From Methylovirgula sp. (GTDB lineage: Bacteria; Pseudomonadota; Alphaproteobacteria; Rhizobiales; Beijerinckiaceae): a stretch of 7,732 bases of DNA. Under the pieces are notes generated by a model. It had not been told where the DNA came from and ran no database searches. It saw only the letters and a program-made list of their open reading frames with translations. The DNA lies in the NCBI GenBank assembly GCA_025356505.1, contig JANXSV010000234.1, positions 1-7,732 of the forward strand. The letters are read 5' to 3'. Positions 1-6,344 of the stretch are shown in pieces. The translations under genes and the position numbers were made by a program. Within the stretch, counting starts at the first letter, position 1, and every line of letters starts with the position of its first letter.

Positions 1-446
1 GGATCCGCAAGGTCTTCGCCCTCTGCCCGCGCAATATCAGCAATGGAGCGCAACATCAGCACCGTTGACGCCGGAAGCTCCACCGCGAGCGCTGCAATGC
101 CAAACAGGCCGCCAACTGCGCCCGAACCTGCCGCCAACGCCTTATGCATGAGATTAGTGGTCGTGCCGGGGCGCGGCTGACCCTTCCGAGGCTGACCTTT
201 TAGGGAGCGCAGCGCAGTGTGCAGGGCGAGCGCGATCGATTTTTCTGTGGCAAATGCGATTGCCTTTGCAACAGGCAATGGCAGCGCCCGTCCCGCAAGA
301 TTGATGCTCTGACCAACCCGGTTCATCACCCGCGCCGCAAATGTCGGATTTTCGAGCGCATGAACAGCTCCCTTGAGCGCCAGCGCATCCTGAAGCGAGA
401 AGGAGTTCGGCAAAATTTCGACATCCAGTGCGTGCGAATTGGGCAT
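1..446 (-). CDS. EcsC-family protein (N-terminal part)
   Basis: The frame runs off the left edge; 148 residues are visible. I recognise the EcsC family from LENPTFAARVMNRVGQSI (31-48) and especially from the segment 108-147, which contains SGAVGGLFGIAALAVELP (108-125), LMLRSIADIARAEG (130-143) and EDL. Segment 108-133 is glycine- and alanine-rich and hydrophobic and may associate with membrane. The biochemical function of the family is not established. A KGQPR-KGQPR tandem repeat sits in the linker at 83-92. GGAG (458-455) is 8 nt from the ATG at 446 but only 2 nt from an in-frame ATG at 452, so the start at 446 is chosen. It lies 86 bp after mocA on the same strand, so it may be the last operon gene or may have its own promoter. 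The first six window bases, GGATCC, are within this gene. Confidence 0.82.
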   Translation of the reverse strand, partial: MPNSHALDVEILPNSFSLQDALALKGAVHALENPTFAARVMNRVGQSINLAGRALPLPVAKAIAFATEKSIALALHTALRSLKGQPRKGQPRPGTTTNLMHKALAAGSGAVGGLFGIAALAVELPASTVLMLRSIADIARAEGEDLAD

Positions 447-491
447 GCTCATCTCTCCGTGTAACGCAGATATGGTCATGCGCGGCGCGCC

Positions 492-521
492 ATAACAGAG
501 GCGGCACAAATTATCTTGCAA
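492..521 (-). promoter_or_regulatory. Weak candidate promoter before the EcsC-family gene
   Basis: The 86-bp mocA-ecsC gap (447-532) is the only gap downstream of coxD large enough for an internal promoter. TTGCAA (521-516) and TGTTAT (497-492) stand 18 nt apart, each matching 4 of 6 positions of the sigma-70 consensus. The region is locally AT-richer than its flanks. This is a weak match that could occur by chance, and no terminator-like hairpin with a T-tract separates mocA from this gap. Confidence 0.2.
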
Positions 522-532
522 GCAGGTTTACA

Positions 533-1108
533 CTAGCCCTCAAGCTTGGCCGGCGTGTCCACATCAAACAATATGGCCTCATCCGGCACCGTCAGCTCGA
601 CAACATTGGATTTTCCCGCCAGCAGCTTGCGCGCTCCACTATCACCTGAAAGCTGCGAAACTTCACCGAAAAGTCGCCGCGATAACAGCACTGGGTTTCC
701 GCGCTCCCCCCGATACACCGGCACAACCGCATCAGCTTCCGGGTGAGCGCGAAACGCCGCGCACAGCCTAACTATAAGCGCGCTATCGATGCGCGGCATG
801 TCTGCCAGCAAAACGAGTGCCGCACCGGCATCCCCCGCTGCGCCTAGCCCCGCGCGCAAAGAGGTGCTCATTCCCGCCTGGAAATCGGGATTATCAATCA
901 GCGTCACATGCAAATCCGCCACTGCCGCATGCACGTCTTTTGCCTGATATCCGCACACAATCAGCGTCTTCAACCCCGCTCCCAGCGCCGCCAGCGCCAC
1001 ACGCCGCACCATGACTTCGCCCGCAAAAGGCGCTAGAACTTTGGTAAATGTACCGCCAAAGCGTGAGGCTCGCCCCGCTGCCAATACGATCGCAACCACC
1101 TCACTCAT
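533..1108 (-). CDS. mocA: MocA-type molybdenum cofactor cytidylyltransferase
   Basis: This is a nucleotidyltransferase of the MobA/MocA fold. The MocA branch transfers CMP from CTP to Mo-molybdopterin to give the MCD cofactor used by CO dehydrogenase-type enzymes. It has 191 residues and appears complete. The N-terminal nucleotide loop is LAAGRASRFGG (9-19) with Lys23; then come NPDFQAGMSTSLRAGL (73-88), the metal-binding LLADMP (100-105), RGERGNPV (133-140) and the C-terminal DVDTPAKL (182-189). ATG at 1108 lies inside the upstream gene (8-bp overlap, ATGAGTGA), and no good ribosome-binding site precedes it, so coupling is likely. CTP rather than GTP specificity is inferred from the cluster, since XdhC and molybdenum hydroxylase genes go with MocA; the sequence alone does not prove it. 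The symbol follows the E. coli family name. Confidence 0.88.
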   Translation of the reverse strand: MSEVVAIVLAAGRASRFGGTFTKVLAPFAGEVMVRRVALAALGAGLKTLIVCGYQAKDVHAAVADLHVTLIDNPDFQAGMSTSLRAGLGAAGDAGAALVLLADMPRIDSALIVRLCAAFRAHPEADAVVPVYRGERGNPVLLSRRLFGEVSQLSGDSGARKLLAGKSNVVELTVPDEAILFDVDTPAKLEG

Positions 1109-2102
1109 CGCTGCCGCCCAGCCTCGGCTGCGGGCGGGAACCTATTTCCATCAGCAGCCCGCCAACGCCAAGGGCCTTTATGTCGGCGGCGGAAACATCC
1201 ATTCCGGCCAGCAGCCTCTGCAAAACCCAGTCAAAGCCATTTTCTTTCGGCGAGCGGGCACAACCAGGTGCGCCCAGCACCCAAGCCTTGCCCAAACGAC
1301 CAAGCAACAACAGGTTCCCCGGGTCCACAGGCATACCAAAATGCACGATCACGCCGCCCGCCGCTTCCAGCGCCGCCGGAATAACGTCGCGCCGGTCCGT
1401 GATGGCGGAAGCCCCGAAAATGATAACGACATGATGCGCCGCCGCCATATCCTCGATCGCAAATGCCAGATCATCAATATCATGCAAAACGCGTACTTCA
1501 TGTGCCAGCGCGATCCCCGCCGGAGCCAGACGGCGCTGCATCACAGCCAAAGTTTTGCGCACCACCGATGGCTTCAGCCCGGGAAGCAATGTGGAAATAA
1601 CGCCGACTTTCAATGGTTTAAATGGCAAAACCTGAATCAATTTGCCAACATGCCTGGCCTGGTCCACCACAGGTCGCGGAACTGAAAATGGAATGATTTT
1701 GACCGTCGCCACCATCTCGCCCGCCTGCACACTCCGCAGGTTCGGCAGCGTGGCAAAGGTAATCGCTTCGTCCACTCCGTTTGCCAGCGCCACTTTAGCC
1801 ACATCGATTTTCAAGAGTCCTGCCGTGGAAGCGAAAAAATTTACACGGCCCGTAAATGCCTTTTCGACCCGCAGACCCGCGCCACAAAAAACTTCGGCCA
1901 AATCTTGCGCGGCGGCATCCTCGCCAATGTCGCCGCCATCAAGCTGCGCAACGACAATTTCGTCCACGCCCTGCTTTTCAAGGTTGGAAATATCCTCGGC
2001 GCTCAACCTATGGCCCTTTTTCAGGACAAGCGCCTCTGTGCGCACTGCGTGGGCAACATGGGCACCAAGCGCGTGGGCAACGGCAACGGGGCCGAATTTC
2101 AC
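1101..2102 (-). CDS. MoeA-like molybdopterin-binding protein
   Basis: This 333-residue protein has a MoeA-like N-terminal half (VKFGPVAVAHALGAHVAHAVR, then LKKGHRLSAEDI at 28-39) and a C-terminal MoCF/molybdopterin-binding fold from about residue 164. Where canonical MoeA has its GGVSxG and GLPGNPVS loops, this protein has IFGASAITDRRDVIP (228-242) and LGAPGCARSPKENGFDW (276-292), a pattern I associate with the MoeA-like proteins encoded in molybdenum hydroxylase operons. A role in handling or metallating molybdopterin before cytidylation is inferred, not shown. The start is GTG (2102-2100), overlapping the preceding stop as GTGA. There is no strong ribosome-binding site, so translation is probably coupled. 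The 3' end overlaps the cytidylyltransferase gene by 8 bp. It is not a complete substitute for housekeeping MoeA as judged by motifs. Confidence 0.85.
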   Translation of the reverse strand: MKFGPVAVAHALGAHVAHAVRTEALVLKKGHRLSAEDISNLEKQGVDEIVVAQLDGGDIGEDAAAQDLAEVFCGAGLRVEKAFTGRVNFFASTAGLLKIDVAKVALANGVDEAITFATLPNLRSVQAGEMVATVKIIPFSVPRPVVDQARHVGKLIQVLPFKPLKVGVISTLLPGLKPSVVRKTLAVMQRRLAPAGIALAHEVRVLHDIDDLAFAIEDMAAAHHVVIIFGASAITDRRDVIPAALEAAGGVIVHFGMPVDPGNLLLLGRLGKAWVLGAPGCARSPKENGFDWVLQRLLAGMDVSAADIKALGVGGLLMEIGSRPQPRLGGSDE

Positions 2103-2806
2103 GCGCTGACCGAAGGCTGCCGCAACGGTTTTTTGCGCAAGGCCAAGATCATTTCCCCGAGAATGGAAACGGCGATCTCTTCCGGCGAAACCGCGCCAAT
2201 ATCGAGACCGATGGGCGCATGAATGCGCGCGGCATCTGCTTCCCCAAATCCCGCCGCTTGCAACCGTTCCAAACGCTTGGCGTGCGTTTTGCGGCTACCT
2301 AGCGCGCCGATATAAAAACAATCCGCTTTAAGCGCTGCGATAAGGCCCGGATCGTCAATTTTGGGATCATGCGTCACCGCAATCATCGCCGTGTAGCGAT
2401 CAAGACCGCCAATTTCCGGCAGCGCAACATCAGGCCATTGCGCCACAATCTTGATGTCGGGAAATCGCTCCGGCGTTGCGAAGGCGGTGCGCGGATCGAT
2501 CACCATCATGTCAAATCCGGTCAGCCATGCCAAAGGTGCGAGCGCCTGCGAAATATGCACTGCCCCAAGCACAACCAACCGCACAGGCGGCACCTGCACC
2601 TGGACAAACACCGACGTCCCACGTCGCTCGATCATGCCGCTTTTGCCGGATTGTAGCGCCTTTTCAAGATCCTCGCCCAGATCATCATTGGCAATCTGGT
2701 CTGCTTTCACAAGCCGCTGAGCGCCGCTTGCCAGATCAGTGACCAGAACGGCGGCACGGCGCGCGCCCCGCTCGACATTCATTGCGTGCAGCAGTTCGAG
2801 CTTCAT
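2099..2806 (-). CDS. XdhC/CoxI-family protein, C-terminal Rossmann domain
   Basis: This 235-residue protein is the second half of the split XdhC module. An N-terminal segment of ~75 residues (KLELLHAMNVERGARRAAV...) is followed by the XdhC C-terminal Rossmann-like domain. The nucleotide-binding turn is VVLGAVHISQALAPLA (78-93), followed by VIDPRTAFATPERFP (102-116), AVTHDPKIDDP (143-153), YIGALGSRKTHAKRL (165-179) and IGLDIGAVSPEEIA (199-212), all typical of the family. The ATG at 2806 overlaps the previous stop (ATGA), which fixes the start better than an in-frame ATG at 2866. The TGA stop overlaps the next GTG start. It probably pairs with the 105-residue upstream protein to do the MoCo-binding and insertion work of a single-chain XdhC/CoxF. 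Partner assignment is inference from overlap and domain complementarity. Confidence 0.9.
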   Translation of the reverse strand: MKLELLHAMNVERGARRAAVLVTDLASGAQRLVKADQIANDDLGEDLEKALQSGKSGMIERRGTSVFVQVQVPPVRLVVLGAVHISQALAPLAWLTGFDMMVIDPRTAFATPERFPDIKIVAQWPDVALPEIGGLDRYTAMIAVTHDPKIDDPGLIAALKADCFYIGALGSRKTHAKRLERLQAAGFGEADAARIHAPIGLDIGAVSPEEIAVSILGEMILALRKKPLRQPSVSA

Positions 2807-3120
2807 GAGATCAGCTTTTCCACATAAACCTTGATGCGCCCGCCGCATGAAAGGCCCACCCGCCATGCTGTCTCGTCCGCTACACCGAATTCAAGCATTT
2901 TCGGCGTGGCAGAACTGATCACGTCAAGCGCTTCCGACACAACCTCGCCCTCGACGCAGCCCCCTGATACCGAGCCGAGAAAATGGCCGTTTTCATCGAT
3001 CACCAAATGGCTTCCCACCGGACGCGGCGCCGAGCCCCATGTTTCGACCACCGTTGCAATGGCAACTGCGCGGCCTGCGCGTGACCAATTTTCGGCCTGC
3101 TGCAAAAGATCGTCGTCCAT
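2803..3120 (-). CDS. XdhC/CoxI-family protein, N-terminal domain only
   Basis: XdhC proteins bind molybdenum cofactor, protect it, promote its sulfuration and deliver it to xanthine-dehydrogenase-type apoenzymes; the Oligotropha equivalents are CoxF and CoxI. This 105-residue protein is just the XdhC_CoxI N-terminal domain: TWGSAPRPVGSHLVI (27-41), GSVSGGCVEGEV (49-60, with Cys55) and GLSCGGRIKVYVE (89-101, with Cys92). The two conserved cysteines are candidate cofactor or sulfur ligands. The start at 3120 is chosen because AGGAG (3130-3126) sits 5 nt before it; an in-frame ATG at 3150 lies inside coxE and is less likely. The ribosome-binding site overlaps the coxE stop. The gene ends within an ATGA overlap with the gene for the missing C-terminal half, so the two products probably form one functional unit. 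Confidence 0.9.
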   Translation of the reverse strand: MDDDLLQQAENWSRAGRAVAIATVVETWGSAPRPVGSHLVIDENGHFLGSVSGGCVEGEVVSEALDVISSATPKMLEFGVADETAWRVGLSCGGRIKVYVEKLIS

Positions 3121-3128
3121 AATGTCTC

Positions 3129-4406
3129 CTAATGCGCGCGTTGAAGCCAAAGCCGCGGGTCATGCGAGTTTAGACCCTTCCCGCGCGTAGACAAGGCGGC
3201 GATAAGCTGCTTCATCGAGTTCAGGTTGTGAATGGAGCGGAATTCGTCAACATGGGGCAGGATTGTGCGTATGCCCAACGCTTTCGCAGTGAACCCGTCA
3301 AACCGCAACAGTGGATTAAGCCAGATAAGACGACGGCAGCTTTTATGCAGGCGCTCAACCTCACGCGCCAGTTCGTCCGCGCCGTCACGTTCAAGCCCAT
3401 CTGTGAACAGCAAAACGATAGCACCCTGCCCCAGCACACGCCGCGACCAATCCCGGTTGAAGCGTTGCAAACTGGTGCCGATGCGCGTGCCGCCGGACCA
3501 GTCCTGCACACCGGCCGAGCATTGCGCCAGAGCTTCGTCAATATCCTTGGCCCGTAACGCGCGCGAAACATTGGTGAGGCGTGTGCCAAACAAAAACGTA
3601 TGCACGCGCCCGCGCTCTTCGGTAAGGGCATGCAAAAAATGCAGGAAAATCCGGCTATATTCGCTCATCGAGCCAGAAATATCGCAGATCGCCACAATAG
3701 GCGGATGCTTCAAACGCCGGGATTTGTAGGCAAGATCAATCGCGCCACCCGGGCGCAACGAGCGGCGCAACGTCGCGCGAAGGTCAATCGCCGCGCCCGA
3801 ACGGTCGGGTTGAAACCGCCGCGTCGGAACTTTATCCAGTGGCAGGTTCAGCTTCGCCACAAGACGCATGGCCTCATTAATCTCGGCGGCACTCATCTGC
3901 GCAAAATCTTTGCGCTGGAGCATTTCGGCAGCGGATGTGGTGAAGCGCGCATCCAAGTCCAGCGAAGGGGCGGGCTTTTCATCCTCCCTGTTGGTCTTGA
4001 GCAGTGCATCCGCGATGCGCGATGCACCCGCCTCAGACTTGTTTTTGTTTTGTTGTGTCGGCGGGGCTTTGGGAGACATCAGCGCGATCAATTTGTCCAT
4101 GAAGCCGCGCCGCTTCCAGAAAATCTCGAAGGCCTGTTGAAACAGGATCATGTGCTCGCGCTTTTTGACAAAGACTGACTGCAATACGGCATAAAAATCG
4201 CGCTTGTCACCAATCTGCGCAGCCTCTACGGCTGTCAGCGCATCGAGAATTGAGCCTGGCCCTACGGGCATGCCCGCCTCTCGCAACGCCCGCGCAAAAT
4301 ATGCAATATTATGCGCGAGCCGCCCGGTTCCATCGCCCTCAAGCGTTATATCCGCAACGGTGATTTCAGTGATGACCGGCGCGATATTGTCGTTGTCACT
4401 TGCCAT
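3129..4406 (-). CDS. coxE: CoxE-type von Willebrand factor A domain protein
   Basis: This 425-residue VWA protein is the usual partner of MoxR-type ATPases, and CoxD/CoxE act together in maturing the molybdenum hydroxylase active site. The N-terminal ~110 residues form a helical region (family feature LxxAGxPVGPG, here 42-51). A polar, probably flexible linker at about 111-165 is rich in K, S, P and E. The C-terminal VWA domain starts near residue 235. Its metal-ion-dependent adhesion site is intact: DISGS (Asp242, Ser244, Ser246), Thr307 in WSGGTRIGTSL, and Asp336 in LLFTDGLE. The ATG lies 6 nt after the coxD stop, with only a weak GGTAAG upstream. The TAG stop overlaps the ribosome-binding site of the next gene. 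No signal peptide or membrane segment is seen, so it is expected in the cytoplasm. Confidence 0.93.
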   Translation of the reverse strand: MASDNDNIAPVITEITVADITLEGDGTGRLAHNIAYFARALREAGMPVGPGSILDALTAVEAAQIGDKRDFYAVLQSVFVKKREHMILFQQAFEIFWKRRGFMDKLIALMSPKAPPTQQNKNKSEAGASRIADALLKTNREDEKPAPSLDLDARFTTSAAEMLQRKDFAQMSAAEINEAMRLVAKLNLPLDKVPTRRFQPDRSGAAIDLRATLRRSLRPGGAIDLAYKSRRLKHPPIVAICDISGSMSEYSRIFLHFLHALTEERGRVHTFLFGTRLTNVSRALRAKDIDEALAQCSAGVQDWSGGTRIGTSLQRFNRDWSRRVLGQGAIVLLFTDGLERDGADELAREVERLHKSCRRLIWLNPLLRFDGFTAKALGIRTILPHVDEFRSIHNLNSMKQLIAALSTRGKGLNSHDPRLWLQRAH

Positions 4407-4412
4407 CGCGCG

Positions 4413-5366
4413 TCACTTACCGTGCTTAAGCTCGGTTTTTACAGCGTCAATCAGCTCGGCGGCGCGAGTGCCCTGCATCTTGGCGATATCATCCTGATAT
4501 TTCAACAAGACGCCGAGAGTGTCAGACACCTGCTGCGGATCAAGCGCTACAGCGTCAAGCTCAGTCAACGCAGAAGCCCAGTCCAATGTCTCTGCCACGC
4601 CGGGGGATTTGAACAAATCTTCCTTGCGAATGGCCTGCACAAAACCAACAAGCTCAGCCGTAAGTCTGGCTCCGATACCCGGCACCTTTTGGTGCACAAT
4701 CTGCATTTCACGTGTCGCATCCGGATAATCCACCCAGTGATACAAACACCGCCGTTTCAACGCATCATGGATTTCGCGCGTCCGGTTTGACGTCAGAATA
4801 ACGATGGGGGGAGACGCCGCTTTAATGGTGCCAAGTTCTGGAATTGTCACTTGAAAATCTGAGAGAACCTCGAGCAGATAGGCCTCGAAAGCTTCGTCCG
4901 TACGATCCAGCTCGTCAATCAGCAACACCGGCGCTCCACCAAGGTCGCTCTCCAGCGCCTGCAAAAGCGGGCGCTTCACCAGATAGCGCTGCGAAAAAAC
5001 GTTGCTTTCCAATTCGTCTTTATTGACCTCGCCGCCCGCTTCCGCCAGGCGGATAGCCATCATCTGCCCGGCATAGTTCCATTCATACACGGCGGAGCCA
5101 ACATCGAGCCCTTCATAACACTGCAACCGGATGAGTTTCCGCCCTAGGCTTTGTGCCAGTACTTTCGCAATTTCAGTCTTTCCGACCCCCGCCTCGCCTT
5201 CCAGCAGGAGAGGCCGACCCATTTTTAGCGCCAGAAACAGCACTGTGGCGAGCGACCGCTCGCCGACATATCCGGCGTCGCCAAGGAGCTTTAGCGTGGC
5301 GTCGATGGAGGTGGGCACAGCGGCTCCCGGTTTATCCCGGGGCGAAAGAGGCTTTGCTTGTGTCAT
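4413..5366 (-). CDS. coxD: CoxD-type MoxR-family AAA+ ATPase
   Basis: This is an AAA+ chaperone of the MoxR/CoxD group, needed in Oligotropha form I CO dehydrogenase for building the sulfurated Mo-Cu centre. With the start at 5366 it has 317 residues and begins MTQAKPLSPRDK. Visible motifs are Walker A GEAGVGKT (57-64), Walker B VLLIDELD (147-154), the sensor-1 segment ILTSNRTRE with Asn194, and RR at 205-206 in ALKRRCLYHW. An in-frame ATG at 5399 would add 11 residues (MAPRDRGQRRQ). I prefer 5366 because it matches the usual CoxD N-terminus and forms an ATGA junction with the small upstream ORF; neither start has a clear ribosome-binding site. It acts with CoxE, the next gene, 6 nt downstream. 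In a form II cluster, without the copper-ligand Cys in coxL, its job may be sulfuration or cofactor loading rather than copper insertion; that is inference. Confidence 0.93.
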   Translation of the reverse strand: MTQAKPLSPRDKPGAAVPTSIDATLKLLGDAGYVGERSLATVLFLALKMGRPLLLEGEAGVGKTEIAKVLAQSLGRKLIRLQCYEGLDVGSAVYEWNYAGQMMAIRLAEAGGEVNKDELESNVFSQRYLVKRPLLQALESDLGGAPVLLIDELDRTDEAFEAYLLEVLSDFQVTIPELGTIKAASPPIVILTSNRTREIHDALKRRCLYHWVDYPDATREMQIVHQKVPGIGARLTAELVGFVQAIRKEDLFKSPGVAETLDWASALTELDAVALDPQQVSDTLGVLLKYQDDIAKMQGTRAAELIDAVKTELKHGK

Positions 5367-5455
5367 CTGGCGGCGCTGGCCCCGATCTCGAGGAGCCATG
5401 CTGCATCAAACATGCCGGTGATGATTGCAGTCATGGCCACGTGCCGCTCCCCCAT
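5363..5455 (-). CDS. Possible 30-residue coupling ORF between coxM and coxD
   Basis: This reading frame exactly bridges the coxM-coxD gap. Its ATG (5455-5453) overlaps the coxM stop as TGATG, and its TGA (5365-5363) overlaps the preferred coxD start as ATGA. The peptide begins MGERHVAMTAIITGMF and ends EIGASAAR. A purine-rich GGGGGAG (5453-5447) lies inside its start and is 12 nt from an internal ATG (5434) that would give a 23-residue product. I do not recognise the peptide. The coxD start itself has no good ribosome-binding site, so passage of ribosomes through this ORF could supply coxD translation by coupling. It could also be a chance open frame, as 30 codons is short; the double stop/start overlap is the main argument for it. 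Confidence 0.3.
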   Translation of the reverse strand: MGERHVAMTAIITGMFDAAWLLEIGASAAR

Positions 5456-6252
5456 CACACCGCTGCAGCCACGGCGCGCTTTGCCATAACGCCGATAAGA
5501 TGTGCACGGTAGTCCGCTCCGGCGTGGATATCCGTGTTCAACCCGTCGGCTGGAATGGACACGCCCTGAAGCGACTTGGCATTGAACTTTACTGCCAGAG
5601 CAGCCTCCATCGTCCGGGCGCGAAATACGCCGTTCTGCCCTGCGCCTGTCACTGCCACACGCACATCCTTGCCCTTCTTGGCGACAAACACGCCCACAAC
5701 CGCATAGCGCGATGCCGGATTCGGGAATTTTTGATAGTTGGCTTTCGAAGGCACTGGAAACGCAATCGCCTTGATGATTTCGCCTGGCTCGAGCGCGGTT
5801 TCAAACATACCTTTGAAGAATGCGTCGGCACCGATCTTGCGCTTGTTGGTGATGATCGTCGCGTTTAGAGCAAGGCAGGCCGCAGGATAATCCGCCGCTG
5901 GATCATTATTCGCGACAGAACCGCCGATGGTGCCTTTGTGGCGCACCTGTGGGTCACCGATGCCGCCAGCAAGCTTAGCCAAGGCGGGAATGGCCTCGCC
6001 AACGGCCGCCGATGTGGCAACCTCATCATGCGTTGTCATCGCACCGATGATAACGGTCGAACCTTTTACGGTAATGCCCTTCAATTCCGGCACCTGCATC
6101 AGATCGACGATGTCAGAAGGAGCGGCGAGCCGCTGCTTCATTGTCGGCAGCAAAGTCTGGCCGCCCGCCAGCAATTTGCCCTCTTCGACTTTATGGATCA
6201 TCGCCGATGCCGAGCGTAAGCTGTGAGGCCGGTGATAGGTAAATGCAAACAT
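5455..6252 (-). CDS. coxM: CO dehydrogenase-like medium subunit, FAD-binding
   Basis: This flavoprotein subunit passes electrons from the Mo site and the [2Fe-2S] small subunit to FAD and on to an external acceptor. It has 265 residues, close to family length, and appears complete. The N-terminal FAD-binding domain carries both diagnostic loops: AGGQTLLPTMK (29-39; form I enzymes usually have AGGHS) and TIGGSVANNDPAAD (108-121). The C-terminal medium-subunit domain includes KFPNPASRYAVVGVFVAK (175-192) and the terminal DIHAGADYRAHL (241-252). The ATG is supported by GGGAG (6263-6259) with a 6-nt spacer. It lies 92 bp after coxL with a hairpin between, and its TGA overlaps the start of a small ORF (TGATG). 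The L-then-M order matches form II clusters, whereas the Oligotropha form I cluster runs M-S-L. Confidence 0.96.
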   Translation of the reverse strand: MFAFTYHRPHSLRSASAMIHKVEEGKLLAGGQTLLPTMKQRLAAPSDIVDLMQVPELKGITVKGSTVIIGAMTTHDEVATSAAVGEAIPALAKLAGGIGDPQVRHKGTIGGSVANNDPAADYPAACLALNATIITNKRKIGADAFFKGMFETALEPGEIIKAIAFPVPSKANYQKFPNPASRYAVVGVFVAKKGKDVRVAVTGAGQNGVFRARTMEAALAVKFNAKSLQGVSIPADGLNTDIHAGADYRAHLIGVMAKRAVAAAV

Positions 6253-6300
6253 GGGTCTCTCCCTAAAATAATGTTCTTGTTAATGCGAAACCGAACTCAG

Positions 6301-6332
6301 GCCCGCCCCTCACCTTAAGGAAAGTGGCGGGC
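6301..6332 (-). promoter_or_regulatory. Intercistronic hairpin between coxL and coxM
   Basis: In the sense of transcription, GCCCGCC (6332-6326) pairs perfectly with GGCGGGC (6307-6301). The interior ACTTTCC / GGTGAGG continues the stem with two mismatches and one G-U pair, closing on a TTAA tetraloop (6318-6315). The arms are thus 14 nt, with 12 positions paired. A further outer 6-bp pairing, GCGAAA (6344-6339, immediately after the coxL stop) with TTTCGC (6290-6285), brackets the structure. No T-tract follows, so a strong intrinsic terminator is unlikely. An mRNA-stabilising, processing or attenuation element that sets the L:M ratio is the better inference. The structure is read by eye, without an energy calculation. 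Confidence 0.6.
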
Positions 6333-6344
6333 TTGGACTTTCGC

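Noticed and set aside
1..6. GGATCC at the very first bases
   Set aside because: This is a BamHI site and probably reflects how the fragment was cloned or cut, not biology; it lies within an ordinary coding frame.
484..491. GGCGCGCC palindrome in the mocA-ecsC gap
   Set aside because: An 8-bp GC palindrome with no loop or T-tract is not a terminator and is expected at this GC content.
154..507. Minus-strand 117-codon frame at the left end
   Set aside because: It overlaps the EcsC-family gene in another frame; its Cys-rich product has no family features, while the EcsC frame is clearly conserved.
1011..1685. A 224-codon plus-strand open frame
   Set aside because: It lies antisense to the well-supported MeoA-like/MocA genes, its product is rich in R, H, Q and N with no recognisable domain, and it is what high-GC antisense frames look like. 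The same reasoning removes the other plus-strand frames, such as 3600-4178 and 6531-7049.
2803..2806. Frameshift mutation breaking a single xdhC gene
   Set aside because: Both halves have complete domains, the junction is a clean ATGA overlap, and the same overlap style recurs in the next two junctions. A sequencing error cannot be excluded, but a pseudogene call is not supported.
4395..4418. Direct repeat GTCACTT at 4395-4401 and 4412-4418 around the coxE start
   Set aside because: Seven bases, half of it coding, with no second copy elsewhere that I noticed; chance is adequate.
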